Shown here: one piece after another, positions 46,270-58,842 of the stretch
Position numbering within the stretch: position 1 is the stretch's first letter
Layout of the letters: each line of letters starts with the position of its first letter
NCBI GenBank assembly: GCA_949130495.1
Contig: OX422216.1
Location: 103,857,967-103,921,966 of the forward strand
Length of the DNA stretch: 64,000 nt
Reading direction: 5' to 3'
Origin: Sambucus nigra
Taxonomy: Eukaryota; Streptophyta; Magnoliopsida; Dipsacales; Adoxaceae
Position numbers and translations under genes: made by a program
Notes under the pieces: generated by a model
Told to the model about the DNA's origin: nothing
Seen by the model: only the letters and a program-made list of their open reading frames with translations
The model's database searches: none

Positions 46270-46826
46270 GACACGTGGCATGAAAAGCCCACATAAGTAC
46301 AATGAAGATATGCTAAAGTACTTCCCTAGGGCTTCGGCCTATTGAGAAGGCCACGACCTAGCACCTAACCAGGCCGCAGAGTGTTCCCCATTTACTCCAT
46401 TATTACATATGGTCATGGCCTAGTGCACATATAGGCCGCAGAACCCAGAGCTAGACCACTACAAAGGGCCATGGCGAGGTATTTCACACGCCGCAGCCAG
46501 TCTACCTCATCACATCCCTAGATGTATAATCTGCAAACCCTAACACATCAGTATTTGATTGTCAGTGTCCACCTTCTAGAAAGATTCCATCTTATCAACA
46601 CTTATTCACAAGTCAAGTGCACCATGCACATGACACTCCCACCAACTACTACAAAATAGAGGTCCTCACCTCCTCATTTGATAAGCAAAATTTTAGGCAG
46701 TGAAGCCCTACCAGATTCTCTCCAACATCTCTCTACACCAGAGAACATACTTTGGTCAACTGCTCTAGTCACCCGAGCCACTTATAGTTGTGGCCTCTCT
46801 CCAATCTATAATATAAGGCCGCAACC
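46270..46826. other. No gene; sequence with recurrent GGCCGCA words
   Basis: Words such as GGCCGCA, GGCCACGACC and GGCCATGGC recur every 40-70 bp in an otherwise AT-rich stretch. The same words return at 50730, 51160, 51820, 58800 and 61620, so this is probably the LTR or flank of the old Tat-like element described below. Confidence 0.4.
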
Positions 46827-48017
46827 TGTGACACCCACCTAATTAAATACTGTCCTTCATCTAGTTAAAACAGGGATCTCATTTGGTTCATTCTTAGCAT
46901 CAGTGTCGAAAGCATTTTTAAAATTAGACTAACCACCTAGTATTCAAAAAGGTCGGTGCCAAATTTTATCTTTTATTAAATAAAAAAAACAAGTGAAATA
47001 AATACAATCACTAAACCATCCATGCGGTAATAAAATAAATCCATCACAAGATAAGTACAGGATAAAATAATACCGAATAAACCATCGATTCCCAAGTCTA
47101 ATATAAAGTCCAATAGAGGAATATAAACCTGAGTACAAAGTCTAAACTAAAATAAAAGAAATGACTGGAGGGGCAACACGCCCAAATGAAACAACTGAAC
47201 TGCATCCTACTCTAGGAATGAAGTGACTGAAGTGTCTAATCCAAATCCTATAAGCATCCACAAGTGTTGCAGCTACGTATCCCTGGAACAGATCATCAAG
47301 CTGGGCATCCCTATGGCTGGACACCTAAAAGGTTTTGAAAATATTTTGCAAGTATGGGTTAGAGCCCAGGTAAAACCATTGGAAAATATTTAGCAAGTAT
47401 TTAAATTTCAATTTAAAATCAGTTATTGATTACATATGTTAGTTCAACGTACACTCCCTGGAGTTCCTCACCTCTCAACTAATGTGTACGCCTAATGTCA
47501 TCTACCTAGCTATGCTACCCAGCCCTACTAGGTCTCATCAATAACTATCTAACCCTAACAGGTTTAGCTCCCCTGTACCACCCATATAGTATGATATCGC
47601 GATACTAATACTTAACGTTGCACGTATGTTATTGTGCAACCATACTTAACATTTTCACGTATGTTATCATTAACCATGATAAACATCTCACGTATGTTAT
47701 CATTAACCCATAATAAACATCGCACGTATGTTATCATTAAAATATTTCATTAGGTTTCTCTACTTAATTCATCTTTAAATCTACACTATCTAACTTTACT
47801 ACTATCACACACTAAGTATAGCATTTCATAAGTAAGTCGCTTTTAGATATACATTATCCATCTTTCCTACATCACACACAAATAGGTTAATCACATTTGT
47901 ATATATTTATCACACATATAATATATACAACTATAGCATCTCCGAAATGGCCTCTCTTGTTGCGGCATACTCTGTTATCAAGTTCATGTACCTCTCATAC
48001 CAAATCAAGGACTATTT

Positions 48018-48114
48018 GTTTGACATGTCTCCTCGAACCCTCATCCAAATACACATAATGGAGGCAAACATAGTTCTAAGCCTTTGGGCTATACACATAC
48101 CTAACATACCCAAA
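48018..48114 (-). other. Hairpins H2 and H1 in LTR H
   Basis: H1: TTTGGG (48083-48088) with CCCAAA (48109-48114) plus an inner TAT/ATA step with one bulge; loop contains TTAGGTATGTG on the element strand. H2: GTTCG with CAAAC (48018-48038), one mismatch, loop AGGAGACATGT. Spacing 44 nt. Confidence 0.6.
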
Positions 48115-48249
48115 TGATCTGCCAGTCCCACTAATACACACACATAGTGAGCCACCCTGAGTTCTATGTTCTGGGGCATAAATCTAAACCTCACTAGAAT
48201 CGTCAATGTGGGATCGCACTCTGCGTGGAACCTCTGTGATAGCAAGCAG

Positions 48250-48510
48250 CGCAGGTATGTTCACACATAAGAAAGCACATAATAGGTATACACACAACCT
48301 AATCCATATGCCGTATATAGGCATACACACAACCCATAAATATAATTTGTATAGGTATACACTCAACCTAGAGACATGATTCGTATAGGTATACTCTCAA
48401 CCTATAATATAATCGCATAGGTACACACTCAACCTATAATATAATCCGCATAGGTATACACTCAACCTATAATATAATCCGAATAGGTACACACCCAACC
48501 TACTAATCCA
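48250..48510. repeat. Short tandem repeats in LTR H
   Basis: About seven degenerate units of CATAGGTATACACTCAACCTA type, period roughly 30 bp. A related array with CGTATGTTATCATTAAC units is at 47640-47740. Both overlap small ORFs that are not genes. Confidence 0.75.
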
Positions 48511-48853
48511 CATACGAATATAACCCTCTATCGCATTTTCTCGAGTATTATCCTCTACCCGAAGGCCCTAGTTATCCTTTAAGTTATTTTAGTAGTTACT
48601 ACACTCATACACTATTGGTCTAAGTCATAGGTCATGGATCATCCTTCCCGTAATCTAATTACTAAATTTTCGATAAGCGTCTCGATCAGTTTATCATCGT
48701 CGGTTCACACCCCAAGTTTACTCACATTAAAGATCACCCAAGCATTCCTCAAAGCCTTTATTTAATTACAAAATATTTAACCCCCAAGTTTCCCCTAAAT
48801 TCACTTCATGAGGAAAATAACAACAACAAAGCAAAATTATGCAATTCTGGGAA

Positions 48854-48888
48854 GCCGAATCGATTCGGCCTTGGTCCGAATTGACTCG
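48854..48888 (-). repeat. CGAATCGATTCG doublet in LTR H
   Basis: GCCGAATCGATTCGGC (48854-48869) is a perfect 16-bp palindrome. A decayed second copy (CGAATTGACTCG, 48877) follows at 21 bp. Core and spacer (CCTTGG) match the third doublet of element A. Confidence 0.85.
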
Positions 48889-49952
48889 CTATAAGCATGT
48901 CCTTCTTTTTCCTTACGTTTTTGCGATTTTCACTATTAAAGCTTAATCCACTCTTCATGAAACTTCACCAAATTCGTAACCAACAAAACAAATTATCTAT
49001 TATGAGTGTAGGGAAAATATTAAACGTAAATATCACATTAATTCATCAAGAATTCCATTCAAGAACCGATTATATCTTAATATTCATAAAACCCTAGTTT
49101 TATTGTTCTTCATGCATACACATCATTAAATCCAGAATTTACCCATTCTAATCACCACATATATACTGATTTCAGTTTTCATAACATAGAGATTAAATCT
49201 ACATGCCAATCCTACCCAAGATTCATGTGTTTAATTCTCAAAATCCCAAGAACATCAATTAAAATCACCAAATAATAACCCTACACTACATGGGTATTAT
49301 AACCTTTTATAAACAAGCATAATAAACACTTGCCTTATGATATGTAGATCTAATTTCATTTTTAAGATGGAGTCGATCCATCCTCGCTTTGATCACGATT
49401 CCGGTATTTTTGGTGGAGAGAACAAGTGTTGCACCTCCAAGAACTCTCTTCTCCTCCTCCTCCCTTGTGGCATCCTTCTTCCTTAATTTGTGTTTACCCT
49501 AGCCTATAACTCCAAGGGGGTGATATGCTCTTTTATTTTTTTGAGTTCTCTAAACCATAAACTTCCGAATGATCAAAACGACCTTAAACGGTGTCGGGTT
49601 GGTCAAAAATTGCCCCGGGACCCAAACTCTACACTCGGGTATACTATTACGACAATTTTGACCCTTTGGGAATCAATCGTGACCTCTAAATTATCATCCG
49701 AGCCACTCTATAACAATATCTTATTTCGACCTCAAAATTGTTTACACGCGACCCTCAATTGAGTTCCAACGCAGTCCCGTGGATATTACTCGTTATGATA
49801 TATACTAATTTTCGCATAGATTATTCCATCAACAGTAAATTCCTATCTCCACAAAAATATTTAATTTCTCAAATTACGGCATACATATAATTTAAACTTA
49901 AACCCAAATAAGTATTGAATTAATTAAATTCCAAATACTCAGAAATACACAT

Positions 49953-51949
49953 AACTATTATGTTATGATTTATACCTACTTATCTCCTCTTATACACCTA
50001 TAAGGCCCCCAAACTTGTACTACTATGTATATAATGAGAATCAGGCTCCATACTAGACGTATGCCCATTTTCATGGTTGAACCACTCCAAATCTCGTGTT
50101 TATCACTTTTCATCTCTCTTTTACTCTATTTTTACACTTTGACTATTGTGTATGTCTTTTATGGCATGGTTTAATCTTGTAGATCCATTTGTTGACAACA
50201 ACAGTTTGGTGTCATCTGATGGAAACGAGGTGTTCTACCGATTTTCTCATAAATCAGTTCCATTATGCCATATTTCATCAATAAGGATCTCCATATATAC
50301 ATCTTATAGGTGAGATTTTGGTGGTTAGACCCATATTTGCATTTAAACCCATATAGGGTATCTTTAATTATTCATATTTGTTTTCCCAAACCAATCATAA
50401 GGTCATTGGGCATATCCATCTACCCCAATAATGTTTTCATGTCTAAATCTTGCTAAGAACCTTGGCAGACCACAGCCTCATAAGGGCTGGGAACTAGGGA
50501 TGCGCATATTTTCTTCCTTCTCTATACTTTTAGGCATTTTATGCCATGTTATGACCTATATATTAGGTATTTTCTGTTAAACTTATGTTATTTTGCACAT
50601 AGGGACTTGTTATGCCTTTGATCAACAGCCCAAAGACTTTTTAGTCTAATTCTTTGGGTGTAAAATCATATTTGAGTAAATTTAGGTTAGATTTTCCCCT
50701 ACTATCTGTGGCATGTCCATGTTGTCGTGCTATAGGCCGCAACCTCTAGTTAATATTTTGGCCAATTTTTCTATGTTTGGCATGTTTAGCGATCCTGATT
50801 AAAGAATTATTTTCTTTTAGACCAAAGATGATGCAAAATACTTAGAAACCCCCATAACATGTTCTATGTCTTACAGTTCGGGTTAAATCACATAAGGCTA
50901 GGTGATAGGATTGGAAACTGGTTATTCCATGGGAAGAAATCCAATAAGACCATTGCCTTAAGGATTGGTAAACCACCCAGAATTGGTTCAGATGCTTTTA
51001 CTAACTTGTCAATTACTTTCCCATCCAAGGGCATTCAACAAATTGTCCGCCAGATTGAACCATCCTGGGAGAAAATCATATTTGATCCCGTCAATTGTGG
51101 TAAATAAACTCCTTGTAAAGGTAAAAAACCACGACATCATCCCTTATTAGCCTAGCAGGTTGCGGCTTCAACGTGAAAGGATGCATCCCATTGTTAATAT
51201 CTACTCAATGTTTTACTCTGCTAACAATAACCCTTAGATTTCTCACTCTATTTAGTTCATCTCAGAGAAAATATTTTCTAAAGATCTAATAATATAAAGA
51301 TAAGAATCATTGAAGGCAGCTCAGGATCAGGCTTCCAACATACAAAATACGTAACCCACTTGATGACGTACAACAACCATCAGTATGGGTCAAGCCTCTC
51401 TTGAGGGCTAGATTAATCTCCTCTGACAGAGAATTATGATTCTTGAGTCTGCAACCCTCACCAACATTCTGAAGTCCACAGACCCCAAGTCAAAGACTGT
51501 GTCTGCGGCCACTAAGAAGAAGACTGCAGCATAATCAGTGGAAAAGAAAAGGAAGCGTGAACACAACCCAAAAAAGTTGTATGAGGATTTCACCCCATTA
51601 AACTGTGACTTGGAGGATATTTTAGCCAGCATCAAAGGAGAGAACCTCCTTTGATGGATAGGGAAGCTGAAATCTCTAGCTAGAAAAAGAGGAAAAAAAT
51701 AAGTGGTGTGACTTCCATAAAGACATAGGCCACACGACCGACAAGTGACATAGCCTAAATAATGAGGTAGATAGGCTTTCCATGATAAGAATGCTGGAGC
51801 GATTTACAAAAGTTGCAGCCTTCAACTGAACAAAGATCACTACAAGGTCGCAACCCTCCCAGAAGCGTTTAGGGAGAGAGTTTATTTTTGTACTTTTGCA
51901 AATTCCTGCAAATCCACTACTTATATATCATTTTCATATTCCTTGCGTA

Positions 51950-51955
<6 letters not shown>
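49953..51955 (+). pseudogene. Tat-like Ty3 leader and Gag remnant
   Basis: CAACAACAGTTTGGTG (50203) followed by GGAAACGAGG resembles the LTR-to-gag junction of Tat-lineage elements (a TTTGGCGCC type leader). A Gag zinc-finger relic lies at 51695-51790: KWCDFHKDIGHTTDK, stop, HSLNNEVDRL, the C-x2-H-x4/5-H-x4-C arrangement typical of Tat Gag, with the last cysteine turned into TGA. Stops elsewhere prevent any long frame. No protease or RT follows before the (CA)n/(TA)n tract. Confidence 0.6.

Positions 51956-52026
<71 letters not shown>
51956..52026. repeat. (CA)n then (TA)n microsatellite
   Basis: About 22 CA units then 12 TA units. Two ORFs across it are artefacts. Confidence 0.97.
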
Positions 52027-52210
52027 GCAGTCCTCCTCCTGTGCGGACTAATTCGCATTTTAAGAATGCGGACCGGACATGTGTCACTTGGCGGTGAGCC
52101 TAGAAAAGAGAGAGAGTGTGCCTATAATTTAGAAGATAATTTCTAGGCGCACCATTAGCTGACACATGTCCAATCCGCATTATTAAAGGGTGGACTAGTC
52201 CGCACAGGAT

Positions 52211-52216
<6 letters not shown>
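52027..52216. mobile_element. Foldback MITE inside a (TA)n tract
   Basis: Terminal inverted repeats of about 49 bp: CCTGTGCGGACTA...GGACATGTGTCA (52038-52086) and its inverse (52160-52208, with about eight differences). An inner inverted pair GCCTAGAAA (52098) / TTTCTAGGC (52140) nearly completes a hairpin of the whole element. (TA)n flanks both sides. No coding capacity; a DNA transposon derivative of unknown superfamily that prefers TA repeats. Confidence 0.8.
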
Positions 52217-52255
<39 letters not shown>

Positions 52256-52391
52256 TTATTTATTTATTTGGGAAAATTAATTGTATAAAAGTAAAAAAAG
52301 AAAACACAGAGGGATAACCTCAACAGACCAAAAAACTCCGGGGCATACCCCAAAGGCAAACAACAAACCAAGGCTAAAAGCCTAACATAAA

Positions 52392-55300
52392 CTAACTAAG
52401 AAGCCCATCTTCAGGAATGTTCCAGTACATACAAGCCATCCAGTTAGTATAGTTCCTTCTATCCTTCTTCCATGTAAGAGCTTTGGCTCTAACCATGTTT
52501 TCAATACCCTTCACAATGGTGTCTAGGGAATTGAAGACATGCTTAAAGCACCTAGTATTTCTCTCCATCCATATGCAGTGGATAGTTGTAGTGAACGAAA
52601 GGAATCTAATCTTGTCACATAAGGTCTTGGTAGAGTGGTTAACAATGGCCAAGGACAACTCTCTACTCAAACTTTGAACATCCCTGTAACACTGGTTTCT
52701 AAGCATCACCTCCTCCCAAATACTTTTACTAAGGCTGCATTGAGAGAACAGATGGTTATATGTTTCCCTCCCTGATCCACACATCCCACATAGGTCATCC
52801 TCATAAATACCCCATTCTAGTAACTTTGCCTTAGTATTGATGGCCTTTCTAAAAACTAACCAAGCAATGAAACAACACTTAGGAGGCTTGTGGGTATTCG
52901 ATAGCTCCCAAGCTAATGCAATGGTGAAATTCCCTTTATTTGAAGGAAGCCAAACAACAGTGTCATTTTCCTCAAGAATTGCAGGTAAGTTAGCATTCTT
53001 CACTTCATTTAATTCCCAAGTCATAGTTGAGGGCCATCTCCACTCCATTTAGTGGATAAAGTCAGAAACTTTAGCTTTAAGGCTACTAGCTAAGTCATAC
53101 ACAATGTTATCACCATATAGGGGATGTAGGGGCCCATTAGGATGTCAAAAATCAAACCACATAAATGCTTGAGTTCCATTCCTAATGATGGTCTTGATTT
53201 GTCTTCTAAACTTTCCTCTTATCTTGAGTATTTTCCTCCAGCTCCATGAGGCATCATTTGGTATACTCAAAGCCCAAATGCTCCTTCCTTTAATTTTGTA
53301 TATATTGCACCACTTTATCCATAAATTATCCTTCTTGCTGCACAAGTTCCACAAATGCTTAGCCATGGCTGCAATGTTCCAGGTCTCTAGACTCTTGAAA
53401 TTTAGCCCCCCTTCCTTTAGAGAAACACAAAGGTCCTCCCAGGCTACTTTAGCACCTTTACTGTTAGCTTCATCTCCTTTCCACAAATAATTCTTCATAA
53501 TTTGCTCAATCTTCTTTATGATTCTTTTAGGCAGAATAAAAGTGCAAGCCCAATAAACTTGTATGCTAAAAATGACAGTCCTAACAAGAAGAAGCCTACC
53601 TGCAAAACTCAAGAACTTGTTAGTCCAACATTTGATTCTCATGGTGATCCTATCCACCAGGAACTGACAGTCCTCCTTCTTTAGCTTAGAATTAATGACA
53701 GGCACCCCAAGATATTTGAAAGGGGGTTCCCATGCTGAATTCCAAAAATAAAATATATCTCTTGAATCCCTTCCATATTAATCCCAGCAGTGAGAAGTCT
53801 ACTTTTATCCAGTTTAACCTTTAGCCCAGTGTAGGTGCTAAAGTCAGAAATGGCATGCATAAAATTGCTGCAAGACTCCTTATCTCCACCAACAAAAACA
53901 ATCTAGTCATCAGCGAAACTTAGATGGGTTAAAGACATCTCCTTACATTTAGGATGGTAATTGAATAGGGCTAATTCAGTTGCTTTGGTCATTATCCCAG
54001 TGAACACTTCCATCAGAAGTAGGAACAGGTAGGGAGAGAGAGGATCTCCCTGCCTAAGCCCTCTTCTCCCATGAAAAAAACCATTTAGCTCGCCATTCAG
54101 ATTAATAGAGAACCCTATAGTTGTCACACACATAGTAATCCATCCAATGACTTTAGTGGGAAAACCAACATGGGCCAAAAGATTAAACAAGAAATCCCAG
54201 CTAACAATATCATAGGCTTTGAGTATATCAATCTTGATAGCACATCTTGTTGGGAAGGAATCCCTATGATAGTTCCTCATTAACTCTTGGAGTAATAAGA
54301 TATTGTCAGCTAAAGACCTTCCCTCCACAAAAGCAGCTTGGTTGTTGCTAATAAGACTAGGCATCAACTTCTTGAGCCTAAGAGTGATCACTTTCGAAAT
54401 ACATTTGTAAATGGTGTTACAACAGGAGATAGGCCTGAATTCCTTCATAGAAACAGGGGTTGCCACCTTAGGAATTAGAGCAAGGGCTATAAAGTTCCAC
54501 TAATAAAAAAATACCAGTATCAAAGAAGTACTTGATGGCTTCACTCACATCTCCCCCTACAAGCTGCCAATTTTCTTTAAAGAAATAGTTGTTGAAGCCA
54601 TTAGGGCCTGGAGCCTTATCAGACCTTATTGCAAACATAGCTTCTTTAATCTCTTCATGAGTGACTTCTTTCTCCAATAAATCAGCTTGGTTAGAGGTGA
54701 GTTTATTCTTTATAACATCCGCAAGAGCAGCATCAGCAACCTCACATTGCACCCTATTCCCTAAAAGGTTTTGAAAGTACCTCACAGCTTCACTAGCCAC
54801 CTGGTCACATCCTTCAACTCTCACTCCCATCTCATTCTCTATGCTCACAATTTTCCTTCTAGCCAAGTTTTGATTAACTTTCTTATGGAAGAAAGCATTG
54901 TTTTGATCTCCAAGCTGCAGCCATTTTGTCCTAGCCTTATGCCTTAGGAAAGACTCCTCCTCATTCCTCAGGTTAGTATATTTGATTCTCATATCTTTGT
55001 AGCTGCTTGAAGCTCCATATTGGTACCATCACTATCTAGATCACTCTGAAGGTTATCTAGCTTGCTCTACCTGAGTAGAAATTCTATTAAAGAACTTTCT
55101 ATTAAAATTCTTCAAAGAGACTTTAACTTTATTAAACTTCCTAAACAGCCTAAGCTTCGGGTTCCCATCAACCATCATATCCCATGCTTCAATTATTGTA
55201 GGCATGAAGTCATCATGATTCATCCAGAATTTGAAAAACTTAAAGGGCTTGGGTCTCCTATTACTGTTGTTATCCAATAGGGTTATAATGGGGCTATGGT

Positions 55301-55979
55301 AAGAAATTCCACAAGGCATGGTGATAGCTTGAGAATTAGGAAAGAAGTTAGTCCAGGTATCATTGTGAATCACCCTATCAATCCTCGATTTAACATTATT
55401 ACACCCATGTTGGTTCTTATTCCAAGTGAACCATCAACCACTGTTAACCATGTCATCTGCATTCAGCTCACTCAAGCAGCTATTAAACTCTTCACTAGCA
55501 GCAGTATCTATGACATTAATTCCTTTGTTCTCCTCTTGGCATCCATCTGACCACATTAAAATCACCTATGAGAACCCAAGGCCTATCATTAACCACCACT
55601 TTGTTCTCCTTAAAGTAATCCCATAAGCTCCTTCTTTGCTTAGGCATGTTATCCCCATAAATGAAGGTGGCATAAAAGGAATGACTAGTTCCTATGATCT
55701 TTACAAGGCAAAACAAAAATTATCTTTGAGTATTAATCACTTCAAGCTTCAAAATATTGGGATTCCATCCCACAATCACTCTAGCCACACCTCCATCAAT
55801 AGGGCAATTGTGCACATACTCCCAATGGTAAAAACACATGCTCTTAACATTGTCTAAATTGTTCCTCCTGATCTTAGTCTCTACTAGATGAATAAGGTCT
55901 AAATTATTATCCTTAATAATCTTCCCCACATCAAATTGTTTATGGGGGAATTAAGCCCCTTAATGTTCCATGTTCCCAT
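52392..55979 (-). pseudogene. LINE-2 ORF2: endonuclease, reverse transcriptase, zinc-binding domain
   Basis: Start ATG at 55979 (MGTWNIKGLNSP) opens an APE-type endonuclease, with LVETKI (about 55860) and IGDFNVV (about 55560) carrying the conserved E and D. The RT palm (54466-53903) has [47 protein letters not shown] and SFADD followed by TAG. The thumb (53705-53145) and zf-RVT region (53048-52392; CGMCGSGRE, CIWMERNTRCF) follow. At least six frameshifts or stops break it. In DILKAYD the first catalytic aspartate is kept, and both aspartates of FADD are present. Confidence 0.92.
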
Positions 55980-56184
55980 CTTGGTCATTTAAACTTATTG
56001 GATTTGTTGCCTGATCTCTTATTCTCATTCTTGTTACTTATGAACATCTCTTTGCCATCATCTTTGTTGCTTCCCACTCTTCTCCCATTGTCAAATTCAT
56101 CCACTACCTTAATCTTTAGTGCCAACCCAGATGGGGCAGGGGTAGTAACCAAAGTAGAGTCCTCAATGTCAGTCTTTAATATAT

Positions 56185-57617
56185 CTAAAGGGTTAGCGAT
56201 AGTAGCAATGTTAGGACTTTTTCCCCTGCTTCATTCCATGTATAATTGCCCACCTCACTTGGAATTCCTCTTATATCGACCACACTGATGTCTGAATCAA
56301 CAATTGTAGGGGTCTTTGAGGCCTTATGATGAACTTGGGTCCATCCCACTTCTAAGTCTCTCTGAGTCTCAGCATGGTTCTTGATTGGAAACACTTCTTC
56401 TTTGTTGTCTTTAGCCACCCAAGCCTTCTTTACTTTGGGACAATTGACAAAGGCATGCCCAAATATGCCACAATGAACACAAAAAGGAGGTTTCTCTTGG
56501 TATTCCACTCCAACCACTGCAATATTCCCATCCTCTATTCTAACTTCAATGGTCTTTGGATATTCTTCCATAACTTTTAGCTCCACACATATCCTAGCAA
56601 AACTAATCCTTTGCATTCCTTCAGTAATAATATTAGCATATATAGGTATTCCAACTGAACTTGCCACATAGCTAAGCCCTTCTTCTGTCCATAGTTGAAC
56701 AGGAATATTATGGAATTTAACCCATACAGGGATCTTAGTGGTTGAGTCTTTGCAGAAAGAGAAATTTGGGGTCCATTTTTGAATGATTATTAGGTTCCCC
56801 ACAAAGTTCCATGGCCCATTGTCTATGACCTCATCCCTTATAGTTGCATTATCAAACATAAAGAAGTAAAAGCCATTGTTGTGTCCCATAATTTGTTTGA
56901 GCCCAAATTTATCCTATAGCCTATGGGCTATATTGCAAACCGGGTGTAAGGCAGGTTCCTTCCCAAAAAACACCCAACCATACTATTTTCCCATTTAGCA
57001 TAGCCATTTGTAGCCACTTCCAATGGCGGGGAGATAATGATCCTTGTTTCAGTTATTGAGGGGGCATGGTATGTGAGTCTTATCTTGGGGTATCTCTTAT
57101 CAGCTACTACCTCCTTCCACGTCTTATCCATTGCCTTGGCTGGGGAGGAGCAAGGGACAGGTTCAGCACCTTCACACTCCACCGTTTTCATCCCCTTCAC
57201 CTCCATATTCTTGCAACTAGCCTCTTCATAGTTGGAGCCTTTATTTTTTCTTCTATCGCATCTAAATTGCATAACTTCCTCCTGAGAGAACCCCTTATGC
57301 TTCACAAATTCCCTATAGAGTTCCTCCTCTTCATTCAGTTCTTCATTTCTAGAAACGTGAATCATAGCTCTGGCAATACTTCCTTCTGAGGCATATATTT
57401 GGCCCTCTTCAATTTCAGCTATCTCTCTGGCAAGGTGTTGAAACTCAACCGGACTAGGCTCCATCCCAACTCCTTCCCCCTAATTATTAGGAGTAACCTT
57501 ATCAACTCCCAAAGGGGTGGAACACAGCGGGGCAACCTTGTCCAAGGCTGTAAGGGCTTGGGAGGGGGAGGGGGTTTTGGTCAAAACACCACGTATGGTC
57601 GGAGGCAGCGTAGTCAT
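56185..57617 (-). pseudogene. LINE-2 ORF1: DUF4283-type RNA-binding protein with zinc knuckle
   Basis: The longest in-frame start is 57617 (MTTLPPTIRG), 51 codons upstream of the next methionine, with one TAG between. After an acidic N-terminus comes the DUF4283 domain (KLWD/QIMGHNNGFYFFMFDN, PWNFVGNLIIIQKW, PVWVKFHNIPVQLWTEEGLSYVAS) and the knuckle CVHCGIFGHAFVNC (C-x2-C-x4-H-x4-C, about 56450-56490). A frameshift and a TAG lie near 56915-56940. ORF1 of plant LINEs binds the element RNA as a chaperone. Confidence 0.9.
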
Positions 57618-57763
57618 GGAGGATCTAGGGTTTAGGTTAGTTGGAGGTAGGATGGTTAGTCTTACCGGCGGGAAATTTGAATTTAGGTTTGTGTTTGGTT
57701 AGTGGGTTTTTAGAGAGAAGGAGGAGCATTTTTTAGAAAGAAGCTTAAAAGTTATGGGAACAC

Positions 57764-57805
<42 letters not shown>
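57764..57805. repeat. (TA)n tract at LINE-2 5' junction
   Basis: About 20 TA units; the partner of the tract at 52214-52250 on the other side of the LINE. Confidence 0.93.
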
Positions 57806-57806
<1 letters not shown>

Positions 57807-58842
57807 CATTTGATAATTCTTTAGTGCTTTTGATAATTCTTGTTCAATGGGTTTCACGAGAAACCTAGCAACAATCGCACCTTAAAATAATGACTATGGC
57901 AATGGCCCTTAAGGTCACACTACGTCTAGGGAGGAAGGAATGACCAATAATCCTATTAACAGCCGCGGAGGCAGATGTTCCCATAAACCTTAATCATAAA
58001 AATAGTGCGGATAGGGAGACAAAAATGCCCAATAACCCTATCCATGACCATGGAGGCAGAGGTGCAAATAAACCTAGAAGTTGGAAGATACTTAGATTTA
58101 ACTCCAACGAAAAAAACTAAGTCAAGAAATCAGACTTAGTCTGCACTGTGATCCCAACCGAAAAGAACCTCGTGCTAGTGGTTCTGGTCGGATCCGTTAT
58201 GATGGCGGTTCCCTGATCGGTGTGAGTATTTTATCAAAGACTCGGGGTCGACTCTATAATAGCACAATGAAGCCTTAGAATCTTGGAAAACATTTCCTCG
58301 GTAGCCTAGGGAGGCTCCTAAATAATACCTCGACATCCTTTGAAGATTTAAAAAACTTGAAGATCGTGGTAGCAATGGAAGTTAAAGACATCATCCTCAC
58401 GGCAGCAGCTATCAAAAATCATTATGAGCAAAGCCTTAGGGGAACTCTATACCCCTCAACTAGGCAAAGTATTCTCTAAATAAAGCAGGTCCATTGTAAC
58501 CTCCAAGTCCGCGAAGTGTCACCTAAATCCTTTGGATAAGATCGCATTACTAAGGCTGCAGCAATAATCGAAATAAAGATCACACTTGCAAAAGACCAAT
58601 CATGCTAAGACTTGAGTGGCCACCGTACCCTTCAGAGTATTCTATAAAATAAGTAGGGAAACTACCCCTCAGGTCTGTGGAGTGTAATCCAAAGCCTTAG
58701 GCCATAAAATGCAATATTGTGAAATATGAAGATAGTATTAAATGCCTTTGGGCCCTATACTCTTAAGACCGTGAAAGTATTGTATATAGAAACTTCATTT
58801 TTAAGTGTTGCGGCCATAATCAAGCCAATCAGTTAAAAATCA
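57806..58842. other. No gene; degenerate tandem repeats
   Basis: A unit like GGGAGACAAAAATGCCCAAT followed by GGAGGCAGAGGTGC appears twice about 82 bp apart (57930 and 58013), and a longer unit (CCTCCAAGTCCGCGAAGTGT) about 180 bp apart (58500 and 58660). This fits a non-coding part of the Tat-like element. Confidence 0.45.

Larger units (their letters stand above)
46827..49952 (-). repeat. LTR H (minus), same lineage as C and E
   Basis: Starts TGTGACACCCACCTAATTAA and contains the lineage landmarks in reverse: CATCAGTGTCGAAA (46900), TTAGAGCCCAGG, H2 (48018-48038), H1 (48083-48114), palindrome doublet (48854-48888), ACTTGCC (49327) and the GACCCTTTGGG block (49660). The right end AATACACA (about 49952) is uncertain, and I found no target duplication, so it is either truncated or rearranged. 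Confidence 0.75.
52251..57763 (-). mobile_element. LINE-2: full-length L1-type LINE, inactive
   Basis: The 3' end on the left is ...CAATTAATTTTCCC with an (AAAT)n tail; the 5' end lies near 57763. (TA)n tracts flank both sides (52214-52250 and 57764-57805), so it inserted into a TA microsatellite and the target copies cannot be told apart. About 5.5 kb with a 5' UTR, ORF1 and ORF2. LINE-3 (61785-63400) is a close sister. Confidence 0.92.

Noticed and set aside
48897..49097. Small ORF in LTR H
   Set aside because: Opposite strand to the LTR, AT-rich, no conservation in C or E.
46822..49960. Target duplication for LTR H
   Set aside because: CAACC on the left has no partner near the presumed right end.
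51888..52146. ORFs with histidine-threonine repeats
   Set aside because: Translations of (CA)n and (TA)n.
57037..57389. Plus-strand ORFs opposite LINE-2 ORF1
   Set aside because: Shadows of the minus-strand coding sequence.
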